Shown piece by piece: positions 18,715-28,393 of a stretch of 64,000 nucleotides of DNA (position 1 is the stretch's first letter; every line of letters begins with the position of its first letter). Under the pieces are notes generated by a model. That model saw only the letters and a list, made by a program, of their open reading frames with translations, did not search any database and was not told the origin of the DNA. The position numbers and the translations under genes were made by a program. The DNA is from Flavobacterium sp. CS20 (GTDB lineage: Bacteria; Bacteroidota; Bacteroidia; Flavobacteriales; Flavobacteriaceae), in contig NZ_CP073015.1 in the NCBI RefSeq assembly GCF_018080005.1, forward strand, positions 2,694,501 to 2,758,500, read 5' to 3'.

Positions 18715-19056
18715 ATGTCAATGAGCAAAGATATCAATATCACAATAACCGATAGAGAAGGAAAAACACATAAAATATTAGCACCAACCGATATGGGAAT
18801 GAATCTGATGGAAGTGATTCGTTCGTATGAACTTGCACCAGAAGGCACTATCGGAATTTGTGGCGGTATGGCTATGTGTGCGTCATGCCAATGCTATATC
18901 AAATCTGATACTGAACTTCCTGAAATGGAAATGGACGAAGAAGCTATGCTGGCAGAAGCATTTTTTGTCAAAGACAATAGCCGATTGGGCTGTCAAATCA
19001 CAATTACTCCAGATTTAGATGGTCTTGAAATTGAACTCGCACCAGAAGAACCTTAG
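18715..19056 (+). CDS. 2Fe-2S ferredoxin (adrenodoxin type)
   Basis: The 113-residue protein carries the four cluster cysteines as CGGMAMCASCQC (C-x5-C-x2-C, about residues 47-56) and a distal LGCQIT. The acidic patch EMEMDEEAML is typical of adrenodoxin-type ferredoxins. The first codons MSMS give two possible starts. It begins directly after the reductase gene, suggesting it is that enzyme's electron partner. Confidence 0.93.
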   Translation: MSMSKDINITITDREGKTHKILAPTDMGMNLMEVIRSYELAPEGTIGICGGMAMCASCQCYIKSDTELPEMEMDEEAMLAEAFFVKDNSRLGCQITITPDLDGLEIELAPEEP

Positions 19057-19132
19057 ATTTTTATAAATTATAAGACTTGATTGACCACTCATATTAAGGA
19101 CTTTGCTTAAATTTGTTGTAAAATTTATCAAA

Positions 19133-20311
19133 ATGTCAAAAGACCAATTTGAATCACCAGATTATTACAACATAGACGATTTACTCACCGAAGAGCATAA
19201 ACTTATTAGACAAGCTACACGAGATTGGGTCAAACGCGATGTAAGTCCGATTATTGAAGAAGTCGCTCAAAACGCCAAATTTCCAAAATCCATCATCAAA
19301 GGTTTATCAGAAATTGGGGCTTTTGGACCTTATATTCCTGAAAAATATGGCGGAGCTGGTCTTGATCAAATTTCTTATGGTTTAATTATGCAAGAAATTG
19401 AACGTGGCGATAGTGGTGTTCGTTCTACAGCTTCAGTCCAATCATCTTTGGTTATGTTTCCCATTTGGGCTTATGGCACTGAAGAACAAAAGCAGAAGTT
19501 TTTACCAAAATTAGCTTCAGGAGAAATGATGGGTGCTTTTGGTCTCACAGAACCCGATCACGGCTCAAACCCTAGTGGAATGGTAACTAATTTTAAAGAT
19601 AAAGGTGATCATTATTTACTCAATGGAGCTAAAATGTGGATTTCTAATGCACCGTTTGCTGATGTTGCTGTAGTTTGGGCTAAAAATGAAGAAGGACGAA
19701 TTCATGGCTTACTTGTTGAACGTGGAATGGAAGGCTTTTCTACACCAGAAACTCACAACAAATGGTCATTAAGAGCTTCAGCAACAAGTGAGTTGATTTT
19801 TAACGATGTCAAAATACCAAAAGATAATATTCTCCCTGGCAAAAGCGGACTTGGTGCACCTTTATCTTGTTTAGATTCTGCACGATATGGCATTGCATGG
19901 GGAGCGATTGGTGCGACCATGGATTGTTATGATACGGCTTTGAGATATGCTAAAGAACGAACGCAGTTTGATAGTACCATTGCAGGTTTTCAACTTCAGC
20001 AAAAAAAATTAGCTGAAATGATAACTGAAATCACCAAAGCTCAACTTCTCGCATTGCGTCTGGGTCAACTAAAAAACGAAGGCAAAGCAAGTTCAGCTCA
20101 AATCTCTATGGCCAAACGCAACAACGTAGAAATGGCTATTGATATAGCACGAGAAGCCAGACAAGTGCTTGGAGGAATGGGAATTACAGGCGAATACAGC
20201 ATTATGCGCCATATGATGAACCTAGAAAGTGTGATAACTTATGAAGGTACACATGATATTCATTTATTGATCACAGGCTTTGACATTACAGGAATTTCTG
20301 CTTTTAAATAA
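19133..20311 (+). CDS. Acyl-CoA dehydrogenase, glutaryl-CoA dehydrogenase-like
   Basis: The start at MSKDQFE gives 392 residues; a longer frame from 19103 adds ten residues that do not fit. The FAD-binding pattern is MMGAFGLTEPDHGSNPSGM and KMWISNAPFADVAVVW. The C-terminal YEGTHDIH motif supplies the catalytic Glu at the position used by the glutaryl-CoA branch. GDSGVRSTASVQSSLVM is also characteristic of that branch. It oxidises an acyl-CoA and passes electrons to ETF, whose genes (etfBA) lie at 34.8-36.5 kb. The exact substrate is inferred from family. Confidence 0.9.
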   Translation: MSKDQFESPDYYNIDDLLTEEHKLIRQATRDWVKRDVSPIIEEVAQNAKFPKSIIKGLSEIGAFGPYIPEKYGGAGLDQISYGLIMQEIERGDSGVRSTASVQSSLVMFPIWAYGTEEQKQKFLPKLASGEMMGAFGLTEPDHGSNPSGMVTNFKDKGDHYLLNGAKMWISNAPFADVAVVWAKNEEGRIHGLLVERGMEGFSTPETHNKWSLRASATSELIFNDVKIPKDNILPGKSGLGAPLSCLDSARYGIAWGAIGATMDCYDTALRYAKERTQFDSTIAGFQLQQKKLAEMITEITKAQLLALRLGQLKNEGKASSAQISMAKRNNVEMAIDIAREARQVLGGMGITGEYSIMRHMMNLESVITYEGTHDIHLLITGFDITGISAFK

Positions 20312-20320
20312 ACTTGGATT

Positions 20321-22123
20321 TTATAATTCTAATTGCTTATAAGTTCTATAAAACAACTTGACATGAGCGTTTAAAATTTTAATTTGATTATCAGTATAAT
20401 TGCACTGCAATCGGTCAAAAATAATCATAAAATTTCCTTTGTTATTTTTAAATCTAAATGTAAACTCATCTTGTTGTGCATCGCCTAAGTCATCATATTT
20501 ATCTGTGATGTTTTTTAGATACATACTCATGTCGGTTTCAAATAACACTTCATCATAATACCTTAAACTAATAATGTTTTTATCATCATAATACATGACT
20601 AAGGCTTTATCTTTCTCTCGATAGTTTTGCAAATTTAATTCAGTATAGTTTGTATAATCTGAGATGTTTTCAGCGTAATTTGGTTTAAAGGAATTTAAAT
20701 GATAGCTGTTTTGAGGATTTGATTTGTGCTTTTTAGCTATGGCATCTTTAAGCGTTTGAGTTTTATCATCAGAGGCTAATATTTTAATGTTTAATTTATC
20801 AACTATTTTTCGAGGTAAATTATAAGATAGCGTATCAGAAAATAAACTATCTGGGTTAAAACCAAAATAAGCTTTTGTTTTTTCCATAGCATTACGCTCA
20901 TTTATATACCAAATAATACTTTTAAATCGATCATATTCTTTATTGGTAAAGCTTCTTTCAGTTTTTTTGTCAACACTTTCCATAAGCTCAGCAAGCTCTT
21001 TGACTTGAGCATTAATTGAAATTTTGAAAGCTGATAATGGGTAAAATGTGCAAAGCAATATCAAAACGAACATCGATTTTGCATACAAACTCAATGCTTT
21101 TTTATGCGACACTAACATATAAATTAGCATCCCACAAATCCAAAACGCCAAAACCAAACCCAAATAGCGTAATTCAGTAAAATTATAATCTGCTATACGC
21201 CTATAAAGTGCAACAAACAAAAGCGGTAAAAGCGGTAGAATAGCATAAAAATAATAAGGGTAAAACTTTTGTATGAGTTTAGAAACATGTGTTTTTCTAA
21301 AAGGTTCAATACTGATGTGTATAACAAAAGCAAGTAAACTTAAACCCGATATCAAATAAGTTACAAAACCTTCGGGCAACTCCCATTCAATCAAAATTTT
21401 TAATGCATATACATACACGATAAGTAAATATAAAAGGCTTAACGGAATCAAAATATATAGCACTAATACTTCTCCAGCTTTAGGTAGTTCGAGTTGACCT
21501 CCTAATTTATCCAACCTTGGAAAGTCGCTTAAATACACAAAAGTATTGACTACACCTAAGCAAAAAATGAAAGTTTGAAAATAAATATTATCATTGAAAT
21601 TAATTTTGAATAAAATTTCGAGCGTAGAAATAGCAATGGCTAAGCCAACATACAAAATCACAGTATAGATACCACTCCTGACCAATGCAATAATGATAGA
21701 TTTGAGATAATCCCAAAATTTATATTTGTTCCAAGATTTGATAAAAGGAGCAAAAACAACAAAAACATGACCAGCAAGCATAAGCAAAGCCCATTGACCA
21801 TAGGCTAACGAAGCATTAGGCAAATTCTCGCTAAGTCCGTAGATGTAATATAAAATCAAACCCGTTAAAACACAAAGTTTTAATACAAACCGATAGAGTA
21901 TAGAATGGCTTAAAGCCTCAGAAACAAACTGAACAGCAATAAACCATGACACTCCTAAAATCAGGATTAATTGGATACCAGTATTTTTAGTCACTGTATC
22001 TAAATCATTCTGATTATAAATCATCATCAAATAAATACTGCCTAAAACTGACCAAGTTAAGGTTGCTGGAAATCGTTTAAATGCTAAAAAAGCTTTGTGA
22101 GATATATCCTTAAAAAAATTCAT
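20321..22123 (-). CDS. DUF4153 multi-pass membrane protein
   Basis: The 600-residue protein has about ten to twelve transmembrane helices in residues 15-370 and a C-terminal soluble domain (about 375-600) without a membrane segment. The helix block and the RIADYNFTELRYLGLVLA segment are typical of DUF4153 proteins of Bacteroidota. The function is unknown. It is convergent with the acyl-CoA dehydrogenase gene (9 bp) and divergent from yebC. Confidence 0.82.
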   Translation of the reverse strand: MNFFKDISHKAFLAFKRFPATLTWSVLGSIYLMMIYNQNDLDTVTKNTGIQLILILGVSWFIAVQFVSEALSHSILYRFVLKLCVLTGLILYYIYGLSENLPNASLAYGQWALLMLAGHVFVVFAPFIKSWNKYKFWDYLKSIIIALVRSGIYTVILYVGLAIAISTLEILFKINFNDNIYFQTFIFCLGVVNTFVYLSDFPRLDKLGGQLELPKAGEVLVLYILIPLSLLYLLIVYVYALKILIEWELPEGFVTYLISGLSLLAFVIHISIEPFRKTHVSKLIQKFYPYYFYAILPLLPLLFVALYRRIADYNFTELRYLGLVLAFWICGMLIYMLVSHKKALSLYAKSMFVLILLCTFYPLSAFKISINAQVKELAELMESVDKKTERSFTNKEYDRFKSIIWYINERNAMEKTKAYFGFNPDSLFSDTLSYNLPRKIVDKLNIKILASDDKTQTLKDAIAKKHKSNPQNSYHLNSFKPNYAENISDYTNYTELNLQNYREKDKALVMYYDDKNIISLRYYDEVLFETDMSMYLKNITDKYDDLGDAQQDEFTFRFKNNKGNFMIIFDRLQCNYTDNQIKILNAHVKLFYRTYKQLEL

Positions 22124-22208
22124 AATGGCTTATTTTGTTTATAACCTTAAAATATTTTATATTTTCGTTTTTAATTGAAGCTACTAACATAACACTATTT
22201 TTTATACT

Positions 22209-22961
22209 ATGGCTGGACACAGTAAATGGGCAAACATCAAACACAGAAAAGGTGCCCAAGACAAAAAACGAGCAAAGCAATTTACCAGAGCTATAAAAGA
22301 AATTACAGTTGCTGTAAAAGAAGGTGGAAGCCCTGATCCTGAAACCAATCCTACACTGCGGAATGCTATTGCAAATGCAAAAGGTATCAACATGCCTAAA
22401 GACACCATTCAAAGAGCCATCAAAAAAGCAAGTGGAACAGATGCAGACCATTATGAAATGGTTACTTTTGAAGGTTATGGCCCTCATGGTATTGCTATTT
22501 TTGTGGAATGCACTACAGACAACACCAATAGAACGGTGGCTAATATACGCTCTATTTTTACCAAAGCTGGAGGCAGCCTAGGCAAAAACGGTTCGATAGA
22601 ATTTTTGTTTGACCGTAAAGGCGTGTTTTTAATTGACAAAAGCTCCTTAGAAATAAACAAGGAAGAACTCGAGTTAGAACTCATAGAAGCCGGAGCTACA
22701 AATATAGAAGACGATGATGATGCACTAGTAGTTTACTCCGATTTTAATGATTTTGGAAAAATGAATGAAGCTCTAGAAAAACTCAATATAGAACCAAAAA
22801 ACGCCGAACTTCAACGTATTCCAATTAACACCATCAAACTAAATATCGATCAAGCTAAAAGCATAATGAGTTTAATCGACAAATTTGAAGATGACGATGA
22901 TGTTCAGAATGTTTATCACAATTTAGAAATTACTGATGAGTTAATAGATGAATTAGAATAA
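22209..22961 (+). CDS. YebC/PmpR-family translation or regulatory factor
   Basis: The 250-residue protein starts with the family signature MAGHSKWANIKHRKGAQDKK. It has EGYGPHGIAIFVEC and a three-domain layout with an acidic C-terminal part (DDDDVQNVYHNLEI). Some members bind DNA, and YebC-type proteins have recently been linked to relief of ribosome stalling at proline stretches. Length and motifs are standard. It is preceded by the divergent DUF4153 gene. Confidence 0.96.
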   Translation: MAGHSKWANIKHRKGAQDKKRAKQFTRAIKEITVAVKEGGSPDPETNPTLRNAIANAKGINMPKDTIQRAIKKASGTDADHYEMVTFEGYGPHGIAIFVECTTDNTNRTVANIRSIFTKAGGSLGKNGSIEFLFDRKGVFLIDKSSLEINKEELELELIEAGATNIEDDDDALVVYSDFNDFGKMNEALEKLNIEPKNAELQRIPINTIKLNIDQAKSIMSLIDKFEDDDDVQNVYHNLEITDELIDELE

Positions 22962-23048
22962 ATTAAAAATTCAACAACACTCAAATTAATAAAAAGTTAA
23001 GCGAGGTATAGATTTGTAAAAATGTGATAAGCAATAAATAAAAAGTAT

Positions 23049-23056
23049 TACTTTTG
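23049..23056 (+). promoter_or_regulatory. Candidate -7 element (TACTTTTG) for the sugar-nucleotide cluster
   Basis: TACTTTTG matches TAnnTTTG and lies 20 bp before the start codon of the UDP-sugar dehydrogenase, the first gene of a tightly spaced plus-strand run. A clear TTG -33 box is not seen. Confidence 0.45.
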
Positions 23057-23075
23057 AAAAAACTAATTTTATCTT

Positions 23076-24365
23076 ATGAAAAACAATAAAATAGCTGTCA
23101 TAGGTCTTGGCTATGTTGGCTTACCTCTTGCTAGACTTTTTGCAACAAAATACAACGTGTTAGGATTTGATATCAATCAAACCAGAGTTGACAACCTTAA
23201 TTCAGGTCATGATGATACACTTGAAGTTGACGATGACATTCTACAACGTGTATTGATCAAAGAAAACAAATTAGACAAAACAGAACACGGTTTGTTTTGT
23301 ACCACCCAACTATCACACATAGAGTCTTGTAATATTTTCATCATAACTGTGCCAACACCTGTTGATAAAAATAACAGACCAATTTTAACCCCATTGATTA
23401 AAGCATCTGAAAGCGTAGCTCAAGTTCTTAAAAAAGATGATATAGTTATATACGAAAGCACTGTTTATCCAGGAGCCACCGAAGAAGAATGTGTTCCTGT
23501 TTTGGAAAACAACTCAGGATTAAAGTTTAATAAAGACTTTTATGTAGGCTATTCACCAGAACGAATCAATCCTGGAGATAAAACACATACGGTAGAAAAA
23601 ATCCTTAAAGTAACCTCTGGCTCAACACCTGAAATCGGCAAAAAAATAGATAACCTATATGCTGAAGTTATAACAGCTGGTACACACCTTGCCCCTTCCA
23701 TAAAAGTAGCAGAAGTCGCTAAAGTGATAGAAAACTCACAACGAGATATCAATATTGCATTTGTTAACGAACTAGCAAAAATCTTCAACTTGATGAAAAT
23801 AGACACCAATGCCGTCTTAGAAGTCGCTGGAACCAAATGGAATTTTTTACCTTTTAAACCAGGCTTAGTCGGTGGTCACTGCATTGGTGTTGATCCTTAT
23901 TATTTGGCTCAAAAAGCACAAGAAATTGGTTATCATCCTGAAATTATTTTAGCAGGAAGACGACTTAATGACTCAATGGGAGAATATGTATCAAGCCAAG
24001 TCGTTAAATTGATGTTGAAACACGATTTAAAAGTCAAAAATGCAAAAATTCTTGTTTTAGGAATAACCTTTAAAGAAAACTGTCCAGATGTCCGTAACAC
24101 CAAAGTTGTGGATGTGGTCAAGCAACTCAGCGAATACGAAACAAATGTAACAATCTACGATCCTTGGGCAAATCCTGAAGAAGTGCTACACGAATACCAT
24201 TTAGACTCATGCAAGGAATTACCAAATCAACAATACGACGCTATTGTGCTTTGTGTTGCTCATGATAAATTTCAAAATATTGATTTTGATAAACTCAAAA
24301 AACCCAATGCCGTTGTTTATGATGTCAAAGGTGTTTTAGGTGAAAAGAGTGATGCAAAACTTTAA
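23076..24365 (+). CDS. UDP-N-acetylhexosamine 6-dehydrogenase (TviB/WbpO-like)
   Basis: The 429-residue protein has the NAD-binding GLGYVGLPLA at its N-terminus, the middle domain segment NIAFVNELAKIF and the catalytic cysteine in GGHCIGVDPYYL (about residue 273). The C-terminal UDP-binding domain starts near GITFKENCPDVRN. This profile is the nucleotide-sugar dehydrogenase family that makes UDP-HexNAc uronic acids for capsule or O-antigen. It is followed 10 bp later by an epimerase gene, the TviB-TviC order of the Vi polysaccharide pathway. Confidence 0.92.
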   Translation: MKNNKIAVIGLGYVGLPLARLFATKYNVLGFDINQTRVDNLNSGHDDTLEVDDDILQRVLIKENKLDKTEHGLFCTTQLSHIESCNIFIITVPTPVDKNNRPILTPLIKASESVAQVLKKDDIVIYESTVYPGATEEECVPVLENNSGLKFNKDFYVGYSPERINPGDKTHTVEKILKVTSGSTPEIGKKIDNLYAEVITAGTHLAPSIKVAEVAKVIENSQRDINIAFVNELAKIFNLMKIDTNAVLEVAGTKWNFLPFKPGLVGGHCIGVDPYYLAQKAQEIGYHPEIILAGRRLNDSMGEYVSSQVVKLMLKHDLKVKNAKILVLGITFKENCPDVRNTKVVDVVKQLSEYETNVTIYDPWANPEEVLHEYHLDSCKELPNQQYDAIVLCVAHDKFQNIDFDKLKKPNAVVYDVKGVLGEKSDAKL

Positions 24366-24375
24366 TTTTTAATAT

Positions 24376-25373
24376 ATGAATATTGAGTCATTAAAAAATA
24401 AAAAAATATTAGTTACTGGTGCGACTGGTTTTATAGGTTCAAATCTTTGTGAGTTTTTGTTAAAAAATGATATACAAGTCAGAGGCTTAGATAATTTTGC
24501 AACAGGTCACCATCAAAATATCAAAGAAATTTTAGACCAAAAGAAATTTGAATTTATAGAAGGTGATATTCGTGATTTTGAAACTTGTAAATCTGCTTGT
24601 CAAGACATTGATTTTGTTCTACATCAAGTCGCTTTAGGTTCTGTGCCACGCTCTATTGAAAACCCAATTCTGACAAACAAAGCCAATATCGATGGGTTTT
24701 TAAATATGCTTGTAGCTTCAAAAGATAACGGGGTTAAACGTTTTGTATATCTTGCTAGTTCTTCCACTTATGGCGATTCTAAATCTTTACCAAAAATTGA
24801 AGACAACATTGGTAAACCTTTATCGCCATACGCCATCACTAAATATGTCAATGAATTATATGCAGAAAACTTTAAATTGATATATGATTTAGATACAATT
24901 GGTTTGCGTTATTTTAATGTTTTTGGCAGAAAACAAGATCCCAACGGTGCATATCTGCCGTAATTCCAAAATTTGTCATTCAACTCATGAAGCACAGAAG
25001 TCCAACAATAAACGGTGACGGCACTTTTTCTCGTGATTTTACTTATATAGACAATGTCATTCAGATGAACATTTTGGCTTTAACAACAACTAACAAAAAA
25101 GCACTTAATGAAGTTTACAATACAGCCGTAGGAGATCGCACAACAATCAAACAAATGTCAAACTTGTTAAAAAAATTCTTATCAAAATACGATTCTAAAA
25201 TTGCTGATATACCTATAAATCATGGTCCAAACCGCCAAGGCGATGTGCCACACTCATTGGCTTCAATCGATAAAGCCACAAATCTTTTAGGGTATAAACC
25301 TTCCCATAAATTTGAAGAGGGTTTACAACAAGCTGTAAAATGGTATTGGAAAAACTATTCTAAACATACTTAA
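24376..25373 (+). pseudogene. UDP-N-acetylglucosamine 4-epimerase-like (TviC/WbpP), frameshifted
   Basis: The first part (195 codons) has the Rossmann GATGFIGSN, the catalytic YAITK and [16 protein letters not shown]. It then stops at 24961-24963. The next frame continues from about residue 196 with [21 protein letters not shown] and runs to a normal C-terminus. One base is missing between 24954 and 24955: TAT followed by CTGCC, where homologous Ala-Ala codons would read TAT GCT GCC. Restoring it gives 332 residues, the family length. It is either a real null allele or a sequence error; see findings. It forms a pair with the dehydrogenase upstream. Confidence 0.9.
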
Positions 25374-26429
25374 ATGTCATATCAAAAAAAAATACTGATT
25401 CTTGGTGGAGCAGGTTTTATAGGAAGTCATGTGGTTCGTAGATTTATAAAAAAATATCCAAACTTTCAAATTTTCAACCTTGACAAATTGACTTATGCAG
25501 GCAATCTTGAAAATTTAAAAGACATAGAAAAAGCTGAAAACTACACATTTTTAAAAGTAGATATTTGCGATAGAAAAACTATAGAACAACTCTTTAAAAA
25601 GCATAGATTTGACACCGTAATTCACTTAGTTGCCGAATCTCATGTAGATCGCTCAATTACTAATCCATTTGCATTTGTAGAAACCAATATTATGGGGACT
25701 TTAAATTTACTTCATGCAGCACAAAATGTGTGGAAAGATAGCAACAGCGAAAAATTATTTTATCATATCAGCACAGATGAAGTTTATGGTACTTTAGAAA
25801 AAACAGGACTTTTTACAGAAGAAACACCCTACGATCCCAATTCACCATATTCCGCATCTAAAGCCAGTTCTGACCACTTTGTAAGAGCATTTGGAGAAAC
25901 TTATGGTTTACCTTATATTATCAGCAATTGTTCTAATAATTATGGACCAAATCAATTTCCTGAAAAACTCATTCCTTTGTTTATAAACAATATCATCAAT
26001 CATAAACCTTTACCTGTTTATGGAGATGGCAATTACACAAGAGACTGGCTTTATGTTATCGATCATGCCATTGCAATTGATGTGATTTTTCAAAAAGGAA
26101 AACTTGGAGAAACCTATAATATTGGTGGTTTTAATGAGTGGAAAAATATCGATCTCGTAAAAATCCTTTGCCAACAAATGGATGATAAACTCAACAGAAC
26201 AGCAGGCGAAAGTGAAAAACTTATCACTTTTGTAAAAGATAGACCAGGACATGATTTGCGCTATGCTATTGATGCCTCAAAAATCTATAAAGAATTAGGT
26301 TGGAAGCCTTCAGTTACCTTTGAAGAAGGCTTAAGCAAAACCATAGATTGGTACCTCCAAAACCATGCTTGGTTAAAAAATGTTACCAGTGGCGACTATC
26401 AAAAATATTATGAAAAGCAATATTTATAA
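25374..26429 (+). CDS. rmlB: dTDP-glucose 4,6-dehydratase
   Basis: The 351-residue SDR enzyme has GGAGFIGSH at its N-terminus (about residues 9-17), STDEVYG, and the catalytic YSASK. ESHVDRSI and CSNNYGPNQFPEKLIPL are signature segments of RmlB. It converts dTDP-glucose to dTDP-4-dehydro-6-deoxyglucose. It starts immediately after the epimerase stop codon (no gap). rmlA follows 22 bp later; rmlC and rmlD are not in the window. Confidence 0.95.
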   Translation: MSYQKKILILGGAGFIGSHVVRRFIKKYPNFQIFNLDKLTYAGNLENLKDIEKAENYTFLKVDICDRKTIEQLFKKHRFDTVIHLVAESHVDRSITNPFAFVETNIMGTLNLLHAAQNVWKDSNSEKLFYHISTDEVYGTLEKTGLFTEETPYDPNSPYSASKASSDHFVRAFGETYGLPYIISNCSNNYGPNQFPEKLIPLFINNIINHKPLPVYGDGNYTRDWLYVIDHAIAIDVIFQKGKLGETYNIGGFNEWKNIDLVKILCQQMDDKLNRTAGESEKLITFVKDRPGHDLRYAIDASKIYKELGWKPSVTFEEGLSKTIDWYLQNHAWLKNVTSGDYQKYYEKQYL

Positions 26430-26451
26430 CTAATCTCAAAAATAACTCAAA

Positions 26452-27321
26452 ATGAAAGGCATAGTACTAGCAGGTGGATCAGGAACCAGATTGCATCCAC
26501 TGACTTTAGCAACGTCTAAACAGCTATTACCCATTTATGATAAACCGATGATATATTACCCTTTATCGGTGTTAATGCTCGCAGGTATAAAGGATATTCT
26601 AATCATTTCAACACCAGAAGATTTGCCAAATTTTAAGAGATTGTTGGGCGACGGTTCAAAATTTGGCATCGCATTGAGTTACAAAGAGCAACCTTCGCCA
26701 GATGGTTTAGCTCAAGCTTTTATTATTGGTGAAGATTTTATCGGTCATGACAACGTTTGTTTAGTTTTGGGCGATAATATTTTTCACGGTGCAGGATTAC
26801 AAAATTTGCTCAATAATGCTGTAAAAAATGTTGAAAATGAGCAAAAAGCGGTTATTTTTGGCAATTATGTTAATGATCCTGAACGCTATGGCGTAGCAGA
26901 ATTTGACCAAAACAAAAATGTAATCAGTATAGAAGAAAAACCTAAAATTCCAAAGTCTAATTATGCTGTAGTTGGGCTCTACTTTTATCCTAATTCGGTG
27001 GTTAGAATAGCCAAAGATGTTAAACCATCAAACCGAGGTGAACTTGAAATCACATCAGTAAACCAACAATATTTAAGTGAAGACAAGCTTAAAATGCAAA
27101 TTCTTAGTCGTGGTTTTGCATGGCTAGATACAGGAACCCACGAAGCCCTTACCGAAGCTACCGAATTTGTAAAAGCTGTAGAAAAACGAACTGGTCTCAA
27201 AATTGCTTGCTTAGAAGAAATCGGTTTAAACAAAAATTGGATTGATAAACAGCATATCGCCAAACAAATAGAAAACACTAAGGGCAATTACTATGAATAT
27301 CTTAAATCTATTCTAAAATAA
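26452..27321 (+). CDS. rmlA: Glucose-1-phosphate thymidylyltransferase
   Basis: The 289-residue protein has the nucleotidyltransferase signature GGSGTRLHP (about residues 7-15), then [27 protein letters not shown] and EEKP. These and the length match RmlA, which makes dTDP-glucose from glucose-1-phosphate and dTTP. The genes rmlB-rmlA are adjacent, in the order reverse to the pathway. They supply an activated 6-deoxysugar for surface polysaccharide. Confidence 0.96.
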   Translation: MKGIVLAGGSGTRLHPLTLATSKQLLPIYDKPMIYYPLSVLMLAGIKDILIISTPEDLPNFKRLLGDGSKFGIALSYKEQPSPDGLAQAFIIGEDFIGHDNVCLVLGDNIFHGAGLQNLLNNAVKNVENEQKAVIFGNYVNDPERYGVAEFDQNKNVISIEEKPKIPKSNYAVVGLYFYPNSVVRIAKDVKPSNRGELEITSVNQQYLSEDKLKMQILSRGFAWLDTGTHEALTEATEFVKAVEKRTGLKIACLEEIGLNKNWIDKQHIAKQIENTKGNYYEYLKSILK

Positions 27322-27326
27322 TAGTC

Positions 27327-27752
27327 ATGAAAAAAACAGCCATCATTGTTTCGGGATATTTTAATCCGATTCACAAAGGGCATTTAGAATATTTTTTAAA
27401 TGCTAAAGATCATGCTGATAAGCTTTTTGTCATCGTTAATAACGATTTGCAAAGAAAACTAAAAGGCAGTAAACCCTTTCAAGATGAAGATGAACGTTTG
27501 TTTATTGTCAGTAACATTAAACCTGTTGATAAAGCATTTCTGTCTATAGATAAAGACCGAACAGTAAAAGCATCTATCAAAAAAATATTTGATGAGTATA
27601 AAGATAATTACGAATTTATTTTTGCTAATGGTGGAGATCAAGACAATCAAAGTATTCCCGAAGCAGAAATTTGTAACAAATTAGGGATTAAGCTTTTAGA
27701 TGGTTTGGGTGATAAAATTCAGTCCAGCAGTTGGTTGTTGGAAGACAATTGA
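27327..27752 (+). CDS. Cytidylyltransferase-like nucleotidyltransferase
   Basis: The 141-residue protein has the HxGH nucleotidyltransferase motif in GYFNPIHKGHLEYF (about residues 10-23), and IQSSSWLL near the end in the place of the family's ISTS-type motif. FANGGDQDNQSIPEAE is the substrate-side strand. The family includes glycerol-3-phosphate cytidylyltransferase and heptose-phosphate adenylyltransferase; the exact substrate is not determinable. It lies 5 bp after rmlA, the last intact gene of the cluster. Confidence 0.82.
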   Translation: MKKTAIIVSGYFNPIHKGHLEYFLNAKDHADKLFVIVNNDLQRKLKGSKPFQDEDERLFIVSNIKPVDKAFLSIDKDRTVKASIKKIFDEYKDNYEFIFANGGDQDNQSIPEAEICNKLGIKLLDGLGDKIQSSSWLLEDN

Positions 27753-28373
27753 TAAACTAAAAATTTGATTAAAATAATTTACCATCAAAACTAATAACAA
27801 CATCAAATTATTTAATTTGTCACAATAAGACAATAAACGTCCTATCGTGAGTAGGTATTTAGAAAGATTACAGGATATTAAAGCTTGGCTTAAGGCTGAG
27901 TCTATTGGCATTGGTGATATTCTGAAACGCTTAGAAGCTCAGGATATGAAGGTTTCTCGACGTCAAATCAATCGAGATTTTAGTGCTATTCAGTCTATGT
28001 TGGAGGATAGTGAAATGCTTAAGCATTTTTATAAAGATGGTCAAAAATATTTTTATATCCATACAGCAACTCCTTTTAAATCTGAAAGGGTTGCGATAGA
28101 AACCACCGAGATTTATCACACCAATTTCTACAATCAAATCCTTACTGATGAAATTCAGTTGTAACTAATCAGTGTCAAAAATAAGACTATAAATTTTGGA
28201 TAATACAAACTGAGCATATATTTTCTTTGTGCTTATTTCAATTTTTTAAAAAAAATTTCAAATAAGCCACTCATTAGAGCTTGATTTTAAAAATCAGACC
28301 TTTATCAACATTTTTAACTTTTTGGATTGATAACTAATTGGTTAATAATTTGTTTGTTACAAACATACCACCC

Positions 28374-28381
28374 TACATTTG
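28374..28381 (+). promoter_or_regulatory. Candidate transposase promoter (TTG-N17-TACATTTG)
   Basis: A TTG at 28354-28356 and TACATTTG at 28374-28381 are 17 bp apart, matching the Bacteroidota -33/-7 consensus. It lies just 12 bp before the TTG start of the transposase, which would leave a very short leader. Confidence 0.4.
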
Positions 28382-28393
28382 TAAGAAAAAAAG

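Noticed and set aside
22110..22487. A 125-residue minus-strand frame opposite the start of yebC
   Set aside because: It lies opposite the signature N-terminal region of yebC; its translation is Cys/Phe-rich and without a family.
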